64,000 nucleotides of DNA from Chromatiales bacterium (GCA_027076325.1 JALTJZ010000011.1:1-64000); one strand, 5' to 3'; positions 44,924 to 54,922 are shown, numbered from the stretch's first letter. The notes: generated by a model not told the origin, from the letters alone. Numbers and translations are program-made.

Positions 44924-45604
44924 TTATTTAACACGTTTAATAGTAATTTTTGCAGTCGGATTACGCCAGTCAAATTGTGCCTTGTCTAAATCAGCGCTAC
45001 CCTGAATACCCGGGTGCACATGAACAAACCCTTCACCTGATTCAACATTAGTCCCTTCACCCGAACAAACAAAACCTGGGCCGGGAATAGAAACACAAAG
45101 CTCATCATTTATTTCACTACCGGCATCATATGCAGGCGAATAGACGGTAACTGCATGCTTCGCTTTACCAATATGCAGCCCATTCACTGCAAAAAAGGCA
45201 TCATTAGAAGGCACCAACATAGATGCAACACTAATATGTGAGTTGTGTTTATTCATACGAACGTTTAAAGTTACCGACTGCCCTGGCGGTAATGGTGCCA
45301 CACCTTGAACAACGTCCAATACTTTTCCGGAAGCCAGTAAACGATCTTTTAATGGGTTGGAATTGCCACTCTCAGCTAAAACTTCAAGCTCATAACTCGC
45401 TGGTTTACCTGGTTCAAATAACTTTACCCCATGTTGATGTGAAGCAACCATGATTGGGGTAAAAAATTCACCATGCGATATATTGGTTATGGTTACTTCA
45501 ACCATTTTCCCGCTAGCAGAATATTCTGACGCCATGGTGTTGTATGAGGCCAAGACAGTTCCCAATATAATAATTGAGGATATTTTTGTTATAAACGATT
45601 TCAT
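44924..45604 (-). CDS. Spondin N-terminal domain exported protein
   Basis: A 226-residue protein with a signal peptide (ISSIIILGTVLASYNTMA) and a spondin_N-type body: VTITNISHGEFFTPIMVASHQHGVKLFEPG (two strands), ISVASMLVPSNDAFFAVNGLHI, YDAGSEINDELC and GEGFVHVHPGI. Bacterial members are exported, of unknown function; the fold is a beta sandwich with calcium-binding carboxylates (E, D and N in the loops above). Single gene with its own terminator, downstream of a two-component system that could control it. Confidence 0.82.
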   Translation of the reverse strand: MKSFITKISSIIILGTVLASYNTMASEYSASGKMVEVTITNISHGEFFTPIMVASHQHGVKLFEPGKPASYELEVLAESGNSNPLKDRLLASGKVLDVVQGVAPLPPGQSVTLNVRMNKHNSHISVASMLVPSNDAFFAVNGLHIGKAKHAVTVYSPAYDAGSEINDELCVSIPGPGFVCSGEGTNVESGEGFVHVHPGIQGSADLDKAQFDWRNPTAKITIKRVK

Positions 45605-45758
45605 TTATTGTCACTCCTTGTGCAATGGATTTAATTTAATCAAACAGCAAACAATATGCTGAACATCCATCATTGCAACAAGTATTAACAATAGAGTCAC
45701 ACAAAGATCACAATTTTATAACGTACTGTATTTTATTAAGGCAAACAGGCTCTACGAT

Positions 45759-47318
45759 TTATGCGGCATAAATCTGCATAGGGAAAGAAAAGACAGTTCC
45801 TTTATTAATTATACTTTCCACTTGAATTGTTGAGTTATGCAGCTCAAGAATCCGCCTGCTGATAGCCAGACCTAAACCAGAACTCTGATTTTCTAACTTA
45901 TTAATACTCAGAATATTACGGTCATCACTGTGTGGTTGTTGTGCAGAGGTTCGACTCTTGTCTACACGATAGAAACGGTCAAAAATATGTTCGAGTTCAT
46001 CTTCTGGAATGCCATGGCCGGTATCGGCTACTTTTATAAGCACCTGCTCACCTTCGGCAGTAAATCCCAATGATATTTTCCCGCCACCTGGCGTATGCCT
46101 TAGTGCATTTTCAATCAGGTTTTCAAGTACGCGCTGAATCATTCCGATGTCGGCATATACCCAGATACTGGTATCCTGACAGCGAACACTGAGCTCAATA
46201 TTATTTTCCTGCGCTCGCAACTGGAATTTTTGCCCAATATCATGCATCAACTCGCCTAATGAAAAAGGCTCGGCATAAACAATGGATTCACATGAGTCCA
46301 GTTTTGCCAGTTCAAATAATTCATCAACCAGCGTGCTTAGTCGTTTACTTTGTGCCAGAGCTACTTCCAGATAATGCTTCCATTCCTGTTTACTGGCTAA
46401 CTCTTTAATAGATAACGTTTCAATATAACTTTGCAATGTCGCAAGCGGTGTTCGTAAATCGTGTGACACATTGGCGATTAGTTCACGACGTTGATTATCG
46501 TTATGCTTTAGCTTTAATATTTGTGCATCCAGCCGATCCGCCATCTGGTTAAATTGAATCCCTAACTGCTCAACTTCATCACCTTGCAAATTTTTAACCG
46601 GATAACGTTTTAGTACAGCTTTTTTATTTTCTTTCGTATCCTCTGAATTTCCACCTGACTGACTAATGCCTGAGTAATTACGAATAATATCCGTCAACCG
46701 TTTTAAGCGCCGGGTTAATAATGCAAAAATACCCAACCCTACTATCAAAACAAAAGCAAACATCAAGCCTAAGCTAATAACACTATTGCTTAAAATATAG
46801 CTGTTTTTAATTTGCTCAAAAACCGTGTCGTGATCCTCACCAGCAAGCACAATATACAAATAACCTTCTAATAGACCTTTTTCCGGAATACGAGCCACCG
46901 AAAAAACTTTTTGACGATTGCGATCTCTAGGGTCATCACCTACCAGTGGATAAACATGATCACCATCAAGGAATTTTTTAATTGGTCCCAGACTTACTTT
47001 TTTGCGTTTTATTTTTTCAGAAGAAGCATGGTAGCTTAATATTTTACCTTGAGTATCAAGCAAATAAATTTCAATGCTTGGATTGATAACCATCAACATA
47101 TGTAGCAAATGTTTAAGGGCTTTTTCATTAACACCTTGTTTTGTCAGAAGGCGTTCCTCTGCCACCATGTTTTTTGCTAAGGTGCGATTAAGTTTTTGAT
47201 TTGCTTCCTGCTGATACATTTCACTACTGTAACGTAAAGCAAAAAAACCTATGCCTGCCAGGATAAACACAATAACAAGAAGAGTAACAACAAGTTTACT
47301 GTAAAGTGTTTTAAACAT
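45759..47318 (-). CDS. Sensor histidine kinase (HAMP type)
   Basis: A 519-residue kinase: helix TLLVIVFILAGIGFFALRY, periplasmic domain of about 140 residues, second helix (SVISLGLMFAFVLIVGLGIFALL), HAMP, HisKA with IANVSHDLRTPLATL, and HATPase with NLIENALRHTPGGG, DTGHGIPEDELEHIFDRFYR and SSGLGLAISRRI. Complete orthodox kinase. The ATP-lid region carries an insert (SRTSAQQPHSDDRNILSINK). Partner is the OmpR-type regulator 71 bases upstream. Signal unknown. Confidence 0.9.
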   Translation of the reverse strand: MFKTLYSKLVVTLLVIVFILAGIGFFALRYSSEMYQQEANQKLNRTLAKNMVAEERLLTKQGVNEKALKHLLHMLMVINPSIEIYLLDTQGKILSYHASSEKIKRKKVSLGPIKKFLDGDHVYPLVGDDPRDRNRQKVFSVARIPEKGLLEGYLYIVLAGEDHDTVFEQIKNSYILSNSVISLGLMFAFVLIVGLGIFALLTRRLKRLTDIIRNYSGISQSGGNSEDTKENKKAVLKRYPVKNLQGDEVEQLGIQFNQMADRLDAQILKLKHNDNQRRELIANVSHDLRTPLATLQSYIETLSIKELASKQEWKHYLEVALAQSKRLSTLVDELFELAKLDSCESIVYAEPFSLGELMHDIGQKFQLRAQENNIELSVRCQDTSIWVYADIGMIQRVLENLIENALRHTPGGGKISLGFTAEGEQVLIKVADTGHGIPEDELEHIFDRFYRVDKSRTSAQQPHSDDRNILSINKLENQSSGLGLAISRRILELHNSTIQVESIINKGTVFSFPMQIYAA

Positions 47319-47389
47319 TAGACTAATAATATAAATTTAATAAGCGTGCTATTGCTCGCAGCAAAAAATAATTTTTATGCAAACTCGAA

Positions 47390-48148
47390 CTAACTAACAA
47401 CAGAAATGCCTTTTGCATCTGGAAACTGTTCGGTAAATTTGTAACCAACACCCCATACCGTTAAAATGTATTTCGGATTTGCAGCATCTTTTTCAATTTT
47501 GGAACGCAGGCGATTAATGTGTGAGTTTACCGTATGTTCATATCCTTCATGGCCATAACCCCAAACTTTGTCAAGTAGCTGGCCACGACTAAAAACCAGC
47601 CCCGGCTGGCGAATAAAAAATACCAGTAAATCAAATTCGGTTGCGGTAAGCTCGACTCTGCTACCATCCATATACACCTGACGTTTTTCAATATTAATTT
47701 TCAAGCCACCTCGTACTATTTTTTCCTCAGGTAATTGCTCAAAATCCTGTTCTGCTGGAATGCCCTTATAAACTGCATTGCGTCTGATAACGGCCTTTAC
47801 TCGTGCAACCAGTTCGCGAATGCTAAAAGGCTTAGTCAGGTAATCATCTGCCCCCATTTCCAGTCCCACGACACGATCGATCTCTGATGTTTTTGCAGTG
47901 AGCATAATAATTGGTGTGTATTTTTTCCTGTTGCGTAACCCACGGCAAACTTCAATACCATTCATTTTAGGCATCATGATATCCAGTAGAATAAGATCAT
48001 ACTCACAACGACAGGCTTGCCTGTAACCATCTTGCCCATCGTAACTCTTGTCAACCTGCATATTTAAATCTTCAAGATGCACGGCAACAATATGCGCAAG
48101 GTCACGGTTATCTTCAATAATTAATATTCGAGTTTTTTTCTCTTGCAT
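47390..48148 (-). CDS. OmpR/PhoB-family response regulator
   Basis: A 252-residue regulator. The receiver has IIEDNRDLA, phosphoacceptor D56 in LILLDIMMP, and K in YLTKPF; the winged-helix domain has LTATEFDLLVFFIRQPG, VFSRGQLLDKVWGYGHEGYEHTVNSHINRLRSKIE (two stretches) and YILTVWGVGYKF. It controls genes through DNA binding after phosphorylation by the kinase downstream. The linker is about 20 residues longer than usual. Confidence 0.92.
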   Translation of the reverse strand: MQEKKTRILIIEDNRDLAHIVAVHLEDLNMQVDKSYDGQDGYRQACRCEYDLILLDIMMPKMNGIEVCRGLRNRKKYTPIIMLTAKTSEIDRVVGLEMGADDYLTKPFSIRELVARVKAVIRRNAVYKGIPAEQDFEQLPEEKIVRGGLKINIEKRQVYMDGSRVELTATEFDLLVFFIRQPGLVFSRGQLLDKVWGYGHEGYEHTVNSHINRLRSKIEKDAANPKYILTVWGVGYKFTEQFPDAKGISVVS

Positions 48149-48236
48149 CGTTTTATGTCCTTATACTTAAAATAGCGCCTAAATATCACAGAAAAATCAC
48201 AATTTAAACTTATTAAATGGCCAGTGCTGGAAACGA

Positions 48237-49490
48237 CTAGAGTTTATTCTTAAAACGACTCCGCCGCTCTTTTAAGTTCCCATTTTTCAACAAGTTAGAC
48301 AAAAAACCATTAAAATCCACAATTATTTTCTGTTGCTGCTTTTTCCTGTTTAATGTCTCAGTTTCATCCAGAATCGGGCTTACAATTTTCATTACACGGG
48401 CACAACGTAGCCATTGAAGCTCATTGCTGATACTCTGCTCACGATTAGCAAGTTCATAAAATAAACGCAGAGTTTTTTGCGGGTTGGCCGCCAGTTCACC
48501 AAAGTCATCGATATGTGGTGGAAATTTTGGAGAAATCAAACGAATAATTTTTGTTAATGTACCTGCTTCGAGAGTAATTTCATCCAGCAGTACAATACTA
48601 AAATCCAGTAACGGTAATAACTTTTCTTTTGAACGGTAAGTGTAATCAACCATTTGTTGCCAGTAATACTCCGGCTCCAGTATAAAAGCACTCGTTAACC
48701 AAAGTATATACATTCGTGGATTAACTGTTTTATTGCTTGTAAGAATATTTTCAATAATGGGTAATAACTTTTCAGAATTAGCGTAACGTAACGCAATAGC
48801 CAGTAATATATTCAGTGTTTTTTTCTTATACCCTGTCCAACCAGATAATATCGGTAAAACAATCTCACCAACCATCTGTTGACCTTGTTTTGTTTTTAAC
48901 TGTTCAGCCAACCCCGGCAAATAGCGCATCCCTTTATCCATCTGCGCTACCCAGAATTGTTGCAGCGTTTGCATAGCCAGATTACGATCATAGTCAATGA
49001 GCTTGCTCACCCATGTATTTCTAAAATCACAACTATTAGCATAACTAAAGCATAAGGCCGCGCTTAAAGCTTGTGGCTTAAGTTTAGAAAAAGCCTGTTG
49101 CTCTGTTTCCGACCTATTAACAAGCAAATCCATACTCACCAGAACCACATAACCAAACTCCAGACGTTTACCCTCAGCCATTTTTTCCCCTATCTCTACC
49201 GCACTCGGGAAATTGTCCAGTGTTATCACTCGAGATAACCCCTGCATAACAGCATCTGCAAGCTCATCACCTGCAATAAAACGAACGCGTTGCTCAGGAG
49301 GGAATGTACTGTCTATCTCAATAAATAAACCAAGATAAGCTTTTGCAAACGGTTCCAGCAATTCCAGAGCCTGAGCACTACCTAATACTTTATGCTGACC
49401 GGCTAAACGCTGATCGTTTTCATCACGTGTACTGGCATGAAGTTTTCGTTCATTTTTAAATTGTATTGCTAATGGTTCTGTTTTTATCAC
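48237..49490 (-). CDS. Hypothetical 417-residue helical protein
   Basis: A soluble, predominantly helical protein with repeat-like segments: GYKKKTLNILLAIALRYANSEKLLPIIENIL, MYILWLTSAFILEPEYYWQQMVDYTY, LLPLLDFSIVLLDEITLEAGTLTKIIRLI (each shown in part; no run exceeds a helix). No catalytic motif and no signal peptide. It lies 41 bases after the MBL gene and 88 before the response regulator, all leftward, so it may belong with them. I do not recognise the family; a scaffold of HEAT- or TPR-like helices is the best structural guess. Confidence 0.5.
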   Translation of the reverse strand: MIKTEPLAIQFKNERKLHASTRDENDQRLAGQHKVLGSAQALELLEPFAKAYLGLFIEIDSTFPPEQRVRFIAGDELADAVMQGLSRVITLDNFPSAVEIGEKMAEGKRLEFGYVVLVSMDLLVNRSETEQQAFSKLKPQALSAALCFSYANSCDFRNTWVSKLIDYDRNLAMQTLQQFWVAQMDKGMRYLPGLAEQLKTKQGQQMVGEIVLPILSGWTGYKKKTLNILLAIALRYANSEKLLPIIENILTSNKTVNPRMYILWLTSAFILEPEYYWQQMVDYTYRSKEKLLPLLDFSIVLLDEITLEAGTLTKIIRLISPKFPPHIDDFGELAANPQKTLRLFYELANREQSISNELQWLRCARVMKIVSPILDETETLNRKKQQQKIIVDFNGFLSNLLKNGNLKERRSRFKNKL

Positions 49491-49531
49491 AACGTATACT
49501 TGCCAATTTACCCATAAAAGAACAGCTACTG

Positions 49532-50476
49532 TTATTCAAACTCAAGTTCCTGATAAACCTGTTGCGCATTGCGCCCTTTCAGCGCTTTAAAATTCTTTAA
49601 ATAGCTGAATTGTGTCTGTTCCAAATTACCAATATCCTCAATTCCACCACCCGCCTGCATAAATTCGGCAATGCTTTGTCGTAGATAAAAAAGATAATCA
49701 TAGGTATCTTTTTTTGCAATTGCCAGCGAGGTTGGGTGGCCATGACCAGGAACAACAAACCTGGGCTTTAAAGCCGCAATGGCTTTAAAAGCAGACAACC
49801 ATGTTCCAGAGTTTGACGAATCGTGAATACTTAACATCCGTTCGGTATAAACAATATCACCAGTAAAAACCACTTTTTGTTCAGGGAGCCAGACAAAAAT
49901 GTCGCCGGGTGTGTGCGCCTGACCGGCATAAACTAATTTAAACTTTTCTCCACCTAAATTAAAATTCATTGACTGATCAAACATTTGATCGGCATACCGT
50001 GCCTGTGTTTTCTGTAGCCCTTTTGAACCTAATAAATTTGCAAGCCTGAAAAACTGGTTTTGCTTGCGTTGTTTCTGATCAGCCACAGCACGCTGGTTGG
50101 CAATAATTTTTGCGCCCTGCTGTTTAAAGTAATCATTACCTAGCCAACGATGATCCTGCCCACCAGTATTAATCACCACTTTGACAGGTTGATTTGTAAC
50201 GCTTTTTATAATCTGATGAATACGTGCTGCACCTTCATAGGTTGCACCAGGATCAATCAGCACCACACCTTTATTTGTAACAACCACACCAAATGTCGCG
50301 TTATTACCTAAATTCTGCTTTGAACGATTTCCTAGTGAACCAACGATAGCATAAATATTTTTCGCTACTTTTATTAAGGTCAGATCATGTTCTGTATTTT
50401 TCGCCGGTTCTGTATTATTAGAAAGAACCGTTGACTGAAAAAAAAATAATACTAAAACTAATGCTATACGATTCAT
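49532..50476 (-). CDS. Exported metallo-beta-lactamase-fold protein with a degenerate metal motif
   Basis: A 314-residue MBL-fold protein with a signal peptide (IALVLVLFFFQSTVLS). Motif 2, normally HxHxDH, reads INTGGQDHRWLGN: the first two histidines are replaced while D and H remain. Later ligands are kept: H in AGQAHTPGD, D in FTGDIVY and H in VPGHGHP. So one metal site is damaged and the second can still form. Similar GGQDH-type sequences exist in the SoxH-like part of the family, as far as I recall. It is probably periplasmic and its substrate is unknown. Confidence 0.8.
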   Translation of the reverse strand: MNRIALVLVLFFFQSTVLSNNTEPAKNTEHDLTLIKVAKNIYAIVGSLGNRSKQNLGNNATFGVVVTNKGVVLIDPGATYEGAARIHQIIKSVTNQPVKVVINTGGQDHRWLGNDYFKQQGAKIIANQRAVADQKQRKQNQFFRLANLLGSKGLQKTQARYADQMFDQSMNFNLGGEKFKLVYAGQAHTPGDIFVWLPEQKVVFTGDIVYTERMLSIHDSSNSGTWLSAFKAIAALKPRFVVPGHGHPTSLAIAKKDTYDYLFYLRQSIAEFMQAGGGIEDIGNLEQTQFSYLKNFKALKGRNAQQVYQELEFE

Positions 50477-50653
50477 TGAATTTTCCCACTTATTTTATAG
50501 AAATTAAATGCCCTACTTTTACCAGCATACCATAAATATGAGCTAATATTGAAAGCAACACAACCTGCACTCAAGCATAAGTGAAAATTGTTATTGTGTG
50601 GTTATAAGGAGACTATTGTAATAATACAGAAAACTTATTTATTAAATAAAACC

Positions 50654-52483
50654 CTATAATCCATAAAGTATAGAAAGAATAAATGCAAATCCAAAACCCA
50701 TAACCAATGTAAGGGGTACTCCAAAACGCAGAAAGTCCATAAACGTATAACCACCTGCGCTGTAAATGAGTAAATTGGTTTGATAACCAATGGGCGTGGC
50801 ATAACTCATATTAGCACCAAACAAAACCGCAAGAATAAAAGGCTCAAGCGGCACACCTAAATGTTGTGCAATGGTTATTGCCACAGGGGTACCAATAATA
50901 GCTGATGTTGTATTTGAAACAACATTTGTAATAAATGCCATTAAAAAAAGTAATGATGATAAAATCATTACTGTGCTCATACCATGAGTAACACCAATAA
51001 AACTGTTAGCAAGAAAATCTGTCCCGCCCGTGTCTGTTAATGCACGCCCAAGTGCCAAACTCACAACAACAACCAGAATAACCTGTGCACTTAGAGCCTT
51101 ACCAATATGACGCCAACCTAGACAGCCAGAGAGTATCATAGCGATAACACCAGCAAGCGCACTCACTGCAATGGGTAAGATGCCTGTTGCCGCAAGCGTA
51201 ATAACACCCAGCATCACTAAAATTGCTGTCGACCCTTTACCATTCGAAACATAATCTGTAACGTTATCAAGCACTAATAATTTTGTATCATCTTTAATTA
51301 AATGCAGGTTTTCACGGCTAACCTGCACCAGTAATATGTCACCACGGTGAAGTTTCATTTTACTCAATTTCTTAGTCATTCGCTGAGAAGAATGATGCAA
51401 GCGGTGAATAGCTAACACCAACACATTAAATCTTTCAGCAATTCGTGCTTGTTTAATTGATCGATTATGAAGTATAGAGCCTCCGGTAACAAGAATCTCG
51501 GCAAGAACCTGATCATCATCCTGTGTCTGGTATTCACCATCTAATAATTCACCCTCATTATTTATATTATGGAGTGTTCCATTCAACTTTGATTCAAACT
51601 CTTTTAGTTTTTCAGCTGTACCCGTAATAAATAGCTTATCACCAGGCTTCAATTTTACTGTTGGAATAGGAATAATTTGCTGGTACTCACCACGCAAGAT
51701 TTTATGTATAGGCATTTCGTGATTCGTCTTTTCCAGTACATCACGTACTTCCATGTCCTGATTAATACTTTTTTCCGAAAGAAACAGCACCGCATTGTAT
51801 ATTCGCTGCTTTTGATCATTTAATGCAATTTTACGATCAGGTAAAAAGTAGGGAGCAATCCCCCATAAAAGCAATATACCCACACCACCAACAATAATAA
51901 CCGGCAAACTAAATTCAAACATACTGAACTGTATGCCAGCCATGTCATTTGCCAGAGCAACCACTAGCAAATTTGTTGAAGTCCCAATCGTTGTCGCCAT
52001 TCCACCAATGATTGTTGTTAGCCCCATCGGAATTAATAATTTAGACGGGGAAGTCTGATTATTAATTGCAACTGATATTAGTATAGGTATCAACATAATG
52101 ACAATGGGGGTATTATTAACAAAGGCGCTTAATACAGCACTAACCAGCAATGTTATTAAAAATGTAAGTGCAGGTGATTTTGACCACGACTGAGACAACT
52201 GTCTGGTTAATGGCTTTAGTGCACCGGTCGTTTCAATACCCTTACCAAGTATCATTAAAGCAGATATTGCTATCAACGCCTCATGCCCAAAGCCCATAAA
52301 AAAATCAGCAGCAGTGAGTTGCCTGTCATCTTCTGTATAAAAAGGAAACAGGGTAAAAAATAAAACCAGCAGAGTAAGGATAAACAGGCTTGATGACTCA
52401 AGACGAATTTTATCCTGTGTAAATAATATTAATGCTAATGCAGTTAGCAAAAGAGTGACACTAGCATGTAAATTTAATTCCAT
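50654..52483 (-). CDS. SLC13/DASS-family permease with two TrkA-C domains
   Basis: A 609-residue anion permease: N-terminal membrane block (FFMGFGHEALIAISALMILGKGIE and AFVNNTPIVIMLIPI, the SNT-like motif), two cytosolic TrkA-C/RCK_C modules (LKPGDKLFITGTAEKL and LHRGDILLVQVSRENL, about residues 260-390) and a C-terminal block repeating the motif as VVSNTTSAIIGTPVAI. This layout is known in sulfate, dicarboxylate and tellurite-type carriers; the ion cannot be deduced. It is a monocistronic gene with 177 bases before the MBL gene. Confidence 0.88.
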   Translation of the reverse strand: MELNLHASVTLLLTALALILFTQDKIRLESSSLFILTLLVLFFTLFPFYTEDDRQLTAADFFMGFGHEALIAISALMILGKGIETTGALKPLTRQLSQSWSKSPALTFLITLLVSAVLSAFVNNTPIVIMLIPILISVAINNQTSPSKLLIPMGLTTIIGGMATTIGTSTNLLVVALANDMAGIQFSMFEFSLPVIIVGGVGILLLWGIAPYFLPDRKIALNDQKQRIYNAVLFLSEKSINQDMEVRDVLEKTNHEMPIHKILRGEYQQIIPIPTVKLKPGDKLFITGTAEKLKEFESKLNGTLHNINNEGELLDGEYQTQDDDQVLAEILVTGGSILHNRSIKQARIAERFNVLVLAIHRLHHSSQRMTKKLSKMKLHRGDILLVQVSRENLHLIKDDTKLLVLDNVTDYVSNGKGSTAILVMLGVITLAATGILPIAVSALAGVIAMILSGCLGWRHIGKALSAQVILVVVVSLALGRALTDTGGTDFLANSFIGVTHGMSTVMILSSLLFLMAFITNVVSNTTSAIIGTPVAITIAQHLGVPLEPFILAVLFGANMSYATPIGYQTNLLIYSAGGYTFMDFLRFGVPLTLVMGFGFAFILSILYGL

Positions 52484-52611
52484 AGATTAACAACGCCATT
52501 TAAAAATGCCTGCCGGTAATGGTGCTGAAATTTAGCTGATTTAAACGGCAAACATATAGAGCTTATAATAATGCTGAACTAACCGGCGTTAGCCACATTA
52601 CGAATTATTAA

Positions 52612-53052
52612 TTAATACGATTCACCCCATGAAATCGTATGCTCAAGATTCTCGATTTTAAATTTTTGTTCCGCGATGACTTCCTTGACCAGATCACCAA
52701 GAGAAATAACGCCCAGCAGATTATTATTATCTAAAACAGGTAAATGGCGAATGCGACGCTGCGTCATCACTGCAAGGCATTCATCAATAGTTTGCGTTGG
52801 GTTAGTATAAAAAACATCGCGCGTCATAATATCTTTTACTTTAGTTTCTTCGGCAGACAGTTTTTTCAAAATTACTTTTCGGGCACAATCTCTCTCCGAC
52901 ACAATACCAATCAATTTCCCATCCAGTAAAACAAGCAGTGCCCCCGCCCCTTTTGCATCCATAATGTCTATGGCTTTAAAGACAGAATCATCAGGATCCA
53001 CTGACCATATATCAGTGCCCTTGGTTTCCAGTAATTTACCAATTTGAGACAT
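52612..53052 (-). CDS. CBS-domain pair protein
   Basis: A 146-residue protein made of two CBS motifs: IWSVDPDDSVFKAIDIMDAKGAGALLV...GIVSERDCARK and IMTRDVFYTNPTQTIDECLAVM...HLPVLDNNNLLGVISLGDLVKEVI. Such pairs bind adenine nucleotides and report energy status to partners. ATG 53052 has AAGGAGAATGTC before it, so the longer upstream reading is not used. It follows the SLC13 gene in the same direction, but 128 bases separate them. Confidence 0.9.
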   Translation of the reverse strand: MSQIGKLLETKGTDIWSVDPDDSVFKAIDIMDAKGAGALLVLLDGKLIGIVSERDCARKVILKKLSAEETKVKDIMTRDVFYTNPTQTIDECLAVMTQRRIRHLPVLDNNNLLGVISLGDLVKEVIAEQKFKIENLEHTISWGESY

Positions 53053-53768
53053 GACATTCTCCTTATATAAGATCGGTCTATTAAGTAAAGTACAAAGTTG
53101 CTTTAAAATACAGCTAGCGGGGGCAATTCCAGGACAAAACTTGCAAACCAACCGTTATTAACCACTTTCACTGTTAAGGGTGATTGCCAGAAGTCTTCTT
53201 TATAACTTTTTGTAAGATAGCTTTGTATTACATTAGTAGTGTTTAATCTACTAATACTTAATTATTCAACCAGGCTGGTATCGAAGCTGGTCGCATTGAT
53301 TGACTCGACAGTGAGCAATAAATTATCAAGTGCTTCTTTATTTTTAACTTTAATATTACCGGATAATCCATATTCAAGCACAATCTGAATCCTTACGATG
53401 TTTTATTTTTTTGCATAAATCAGACAGTATAAAAGGGTATCAACAAGCCAGTCCAGATAAAAGCTATCACCGCTAGAATAGCTTACCGACAAAAACATTC
53501 AGTAAAGGCAAACCCCGTTCTAATAGCATAACTATTAGGTAGCTTATTTTAAATGCAAGTGACTACAGCAACATGAGGTATAGTAAAAGACTCGAAATTA
53601 TTTCACTGTTTGAGTTATACATTCTAATAGCATTGGCAATATTTACACGCGAGATGCCCCTTAGTTGTATATACTATTGCTTCGTCTATAATAAAATAAG
53701 CAACCATACTCAACAAATCCAGAAAGATGGCAATTAGCCCCTTACATCAAACCTTTGTGCAATAAATC
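53053..53768. other. Non-coding stretch with one weak small ORF
   Basis: About 716 bases without a clear gene. On the minus strand a GTG (53381-53379, AAGG nine bases before) opens a 39-codon frame ending at 53262 that reads VLEYGLSGNIKVKNKEALDN and then a short LLLTVESINATSF tail. It could be a small protein, a relic, or chance; I give it about one in four. No RNA structure or repeat stood out in the rest. Confidence 0.4.
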
Positions 53769-54005
53769 ATGAAATGTATATTTTGTAATAAACCGGTATT
53801 TGGGGAAACCGGAATATCTGTTCCAGGAGCAGGCCCCGCACACCAGCATTGTCTTCAGGCAAATGAAGCACTTAAAAGGACATTTCAAAGCCTGGATATA
53901 ACCGCATTGAGCAATCAAGAACTCACCAAGTTAAAAGATCTGGTTTTATCTGAGGAAAATCATCGTAAAAGAGATAACTCTGAAGAAGACGTTGAATTAT
54001 TTTAA
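53769..54005 (+). CDS. Conserved small zinc-ribbon-like protein
   Basis: A 78-residue protein with a C-x2-C (MKCIFCNKPVFGETGISV) and a distant H-x2-H-C pair (PAHQHCLQ) that could bind zinc, then a helical DITALSNQELTKLKDLVLSEEN segment. It ends with the acidic EEDVELF. I recall gammaproteobacterial homologues of unknown function. It stands alone between two divergent/convergent leftward units. Confidence 0.7.
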   Translation: MKCIFCNKPVFGETGISVPGAGPAHQHCLQANEALKRTFQSLDITALSNQELTKLKDLVLSEENHRKRDNSEEDVELF

Positions 54006-54049
54006 TATACTAATTACTTTATAAGTCGATGCGATCTTTTCTGGCAATA

Positions 54050-54922
54050 TTAATGTGTATAACATCGCAGGCTTGGCCTGAATCGTGTAACTAGTTCATG
54101 GTCTTGCCCAAGCATATTAAATATTTTTAGCATCGCCACTCGTGGATAAGCACCATTATAATTTTTATCTATTTTTATAATATCGACTAGCAATTGCAGT
54201 GCATTGGCATATTCTTTATTTAACACATAAAAAGCAGAAAGTTGCTGCATTGCCTGTAAATCATTTGTATTGTTATTGACTGTTTCTATTAAAGCATCTA
54301 CGTTAGTAATTTTATCTGCAATCACCAGAAAACTTAATTCATCTTGCAAAGCTATAATTTCTTTTAACTTATGCATTCCAGCTGGCAACGAGGCCAGTAA
54401 TTTAAGTGCATCGGTATAACGTTGCTCATGTTTTAATAGTTTACAAAGTGAAATCGGCAACTGACTATTATCCGGATCTTCAACAATAGCATCGGTAATC
54501 ATTTGGTAGGCTTTTTTATGGTTGCCTTGTGCATACTCGGCAATGGCATCCGCCAGTGCTTGATCAGAATCCCTGGCAATATACTGGCTTAACACACGAT
54601 TAAGATCCATTTCAGACTGGTAACCATGCAAGGTTTCAATAACCTTCCCACTTCTAAATAATTTCAAGGTAGGCACACTGGTTATACTATATTCTTTACT
54701 GATTTTATATTCTGCATCAACATCTACATTCACTAATAGCATTCGACCATCAAACTGGTGAATAATTTTATCCAGGATCGGATACTGGCGTAAACATGGT
54801 CCTGCTTTTTTAGACCAGAAATTAACAAGCACCGGACCTTTATTTGAGTTGTCCAGCACCAGCGCCTGAAAATTATCGACATTCGCAGCATGGATATAGA
54901 GTGAATTAACTGAGTCTATCAT
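54050..54922 (-). CDS. Thioredoxin-TPR chaperone-like protein (CnoX/YbbN type)
   Basis: A 290-residue protein: thioredoxin fold (1-110) with the active-site position reading AGPC (Ala40, Cys43), so the first cysteine is lost, then tetratricopeptide helices (130-290). E. coli CnoX has SQHC and acts as a redox-linked holdase that passes substrates to GroEL and DnaK; the same single-cysteine layout is kept here. It follows the 241-residue hypothetical gene in the same direction by 21 bases. Confidence 0.83.
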   Translation of the reverse strand: MIDSVNSLYIHAANVDNFQALVLDNSNKGPVLVNFWSKKAGPCLRQYPILDKIIHQFDGRMLLVNVDVDAEYKISKEYSITSVPTLKLFRSGKVIETLHGYQSEMDLNRVLSQYIARDSDQALADAIAEYAQGNHKKAYQMITDAIVEDPDNSQLPISLCKLLKHEQRYTDALKLLASLPAGMHKLKEIIALQDELSFLVIADKITNVDALIETVNNNTNDLQAMQQLSAFYVLNKEYANALQLLVDIIKIDKNYNGAYPRVAMLKIFNMLGQDHELVTRFRPSLRCYTH

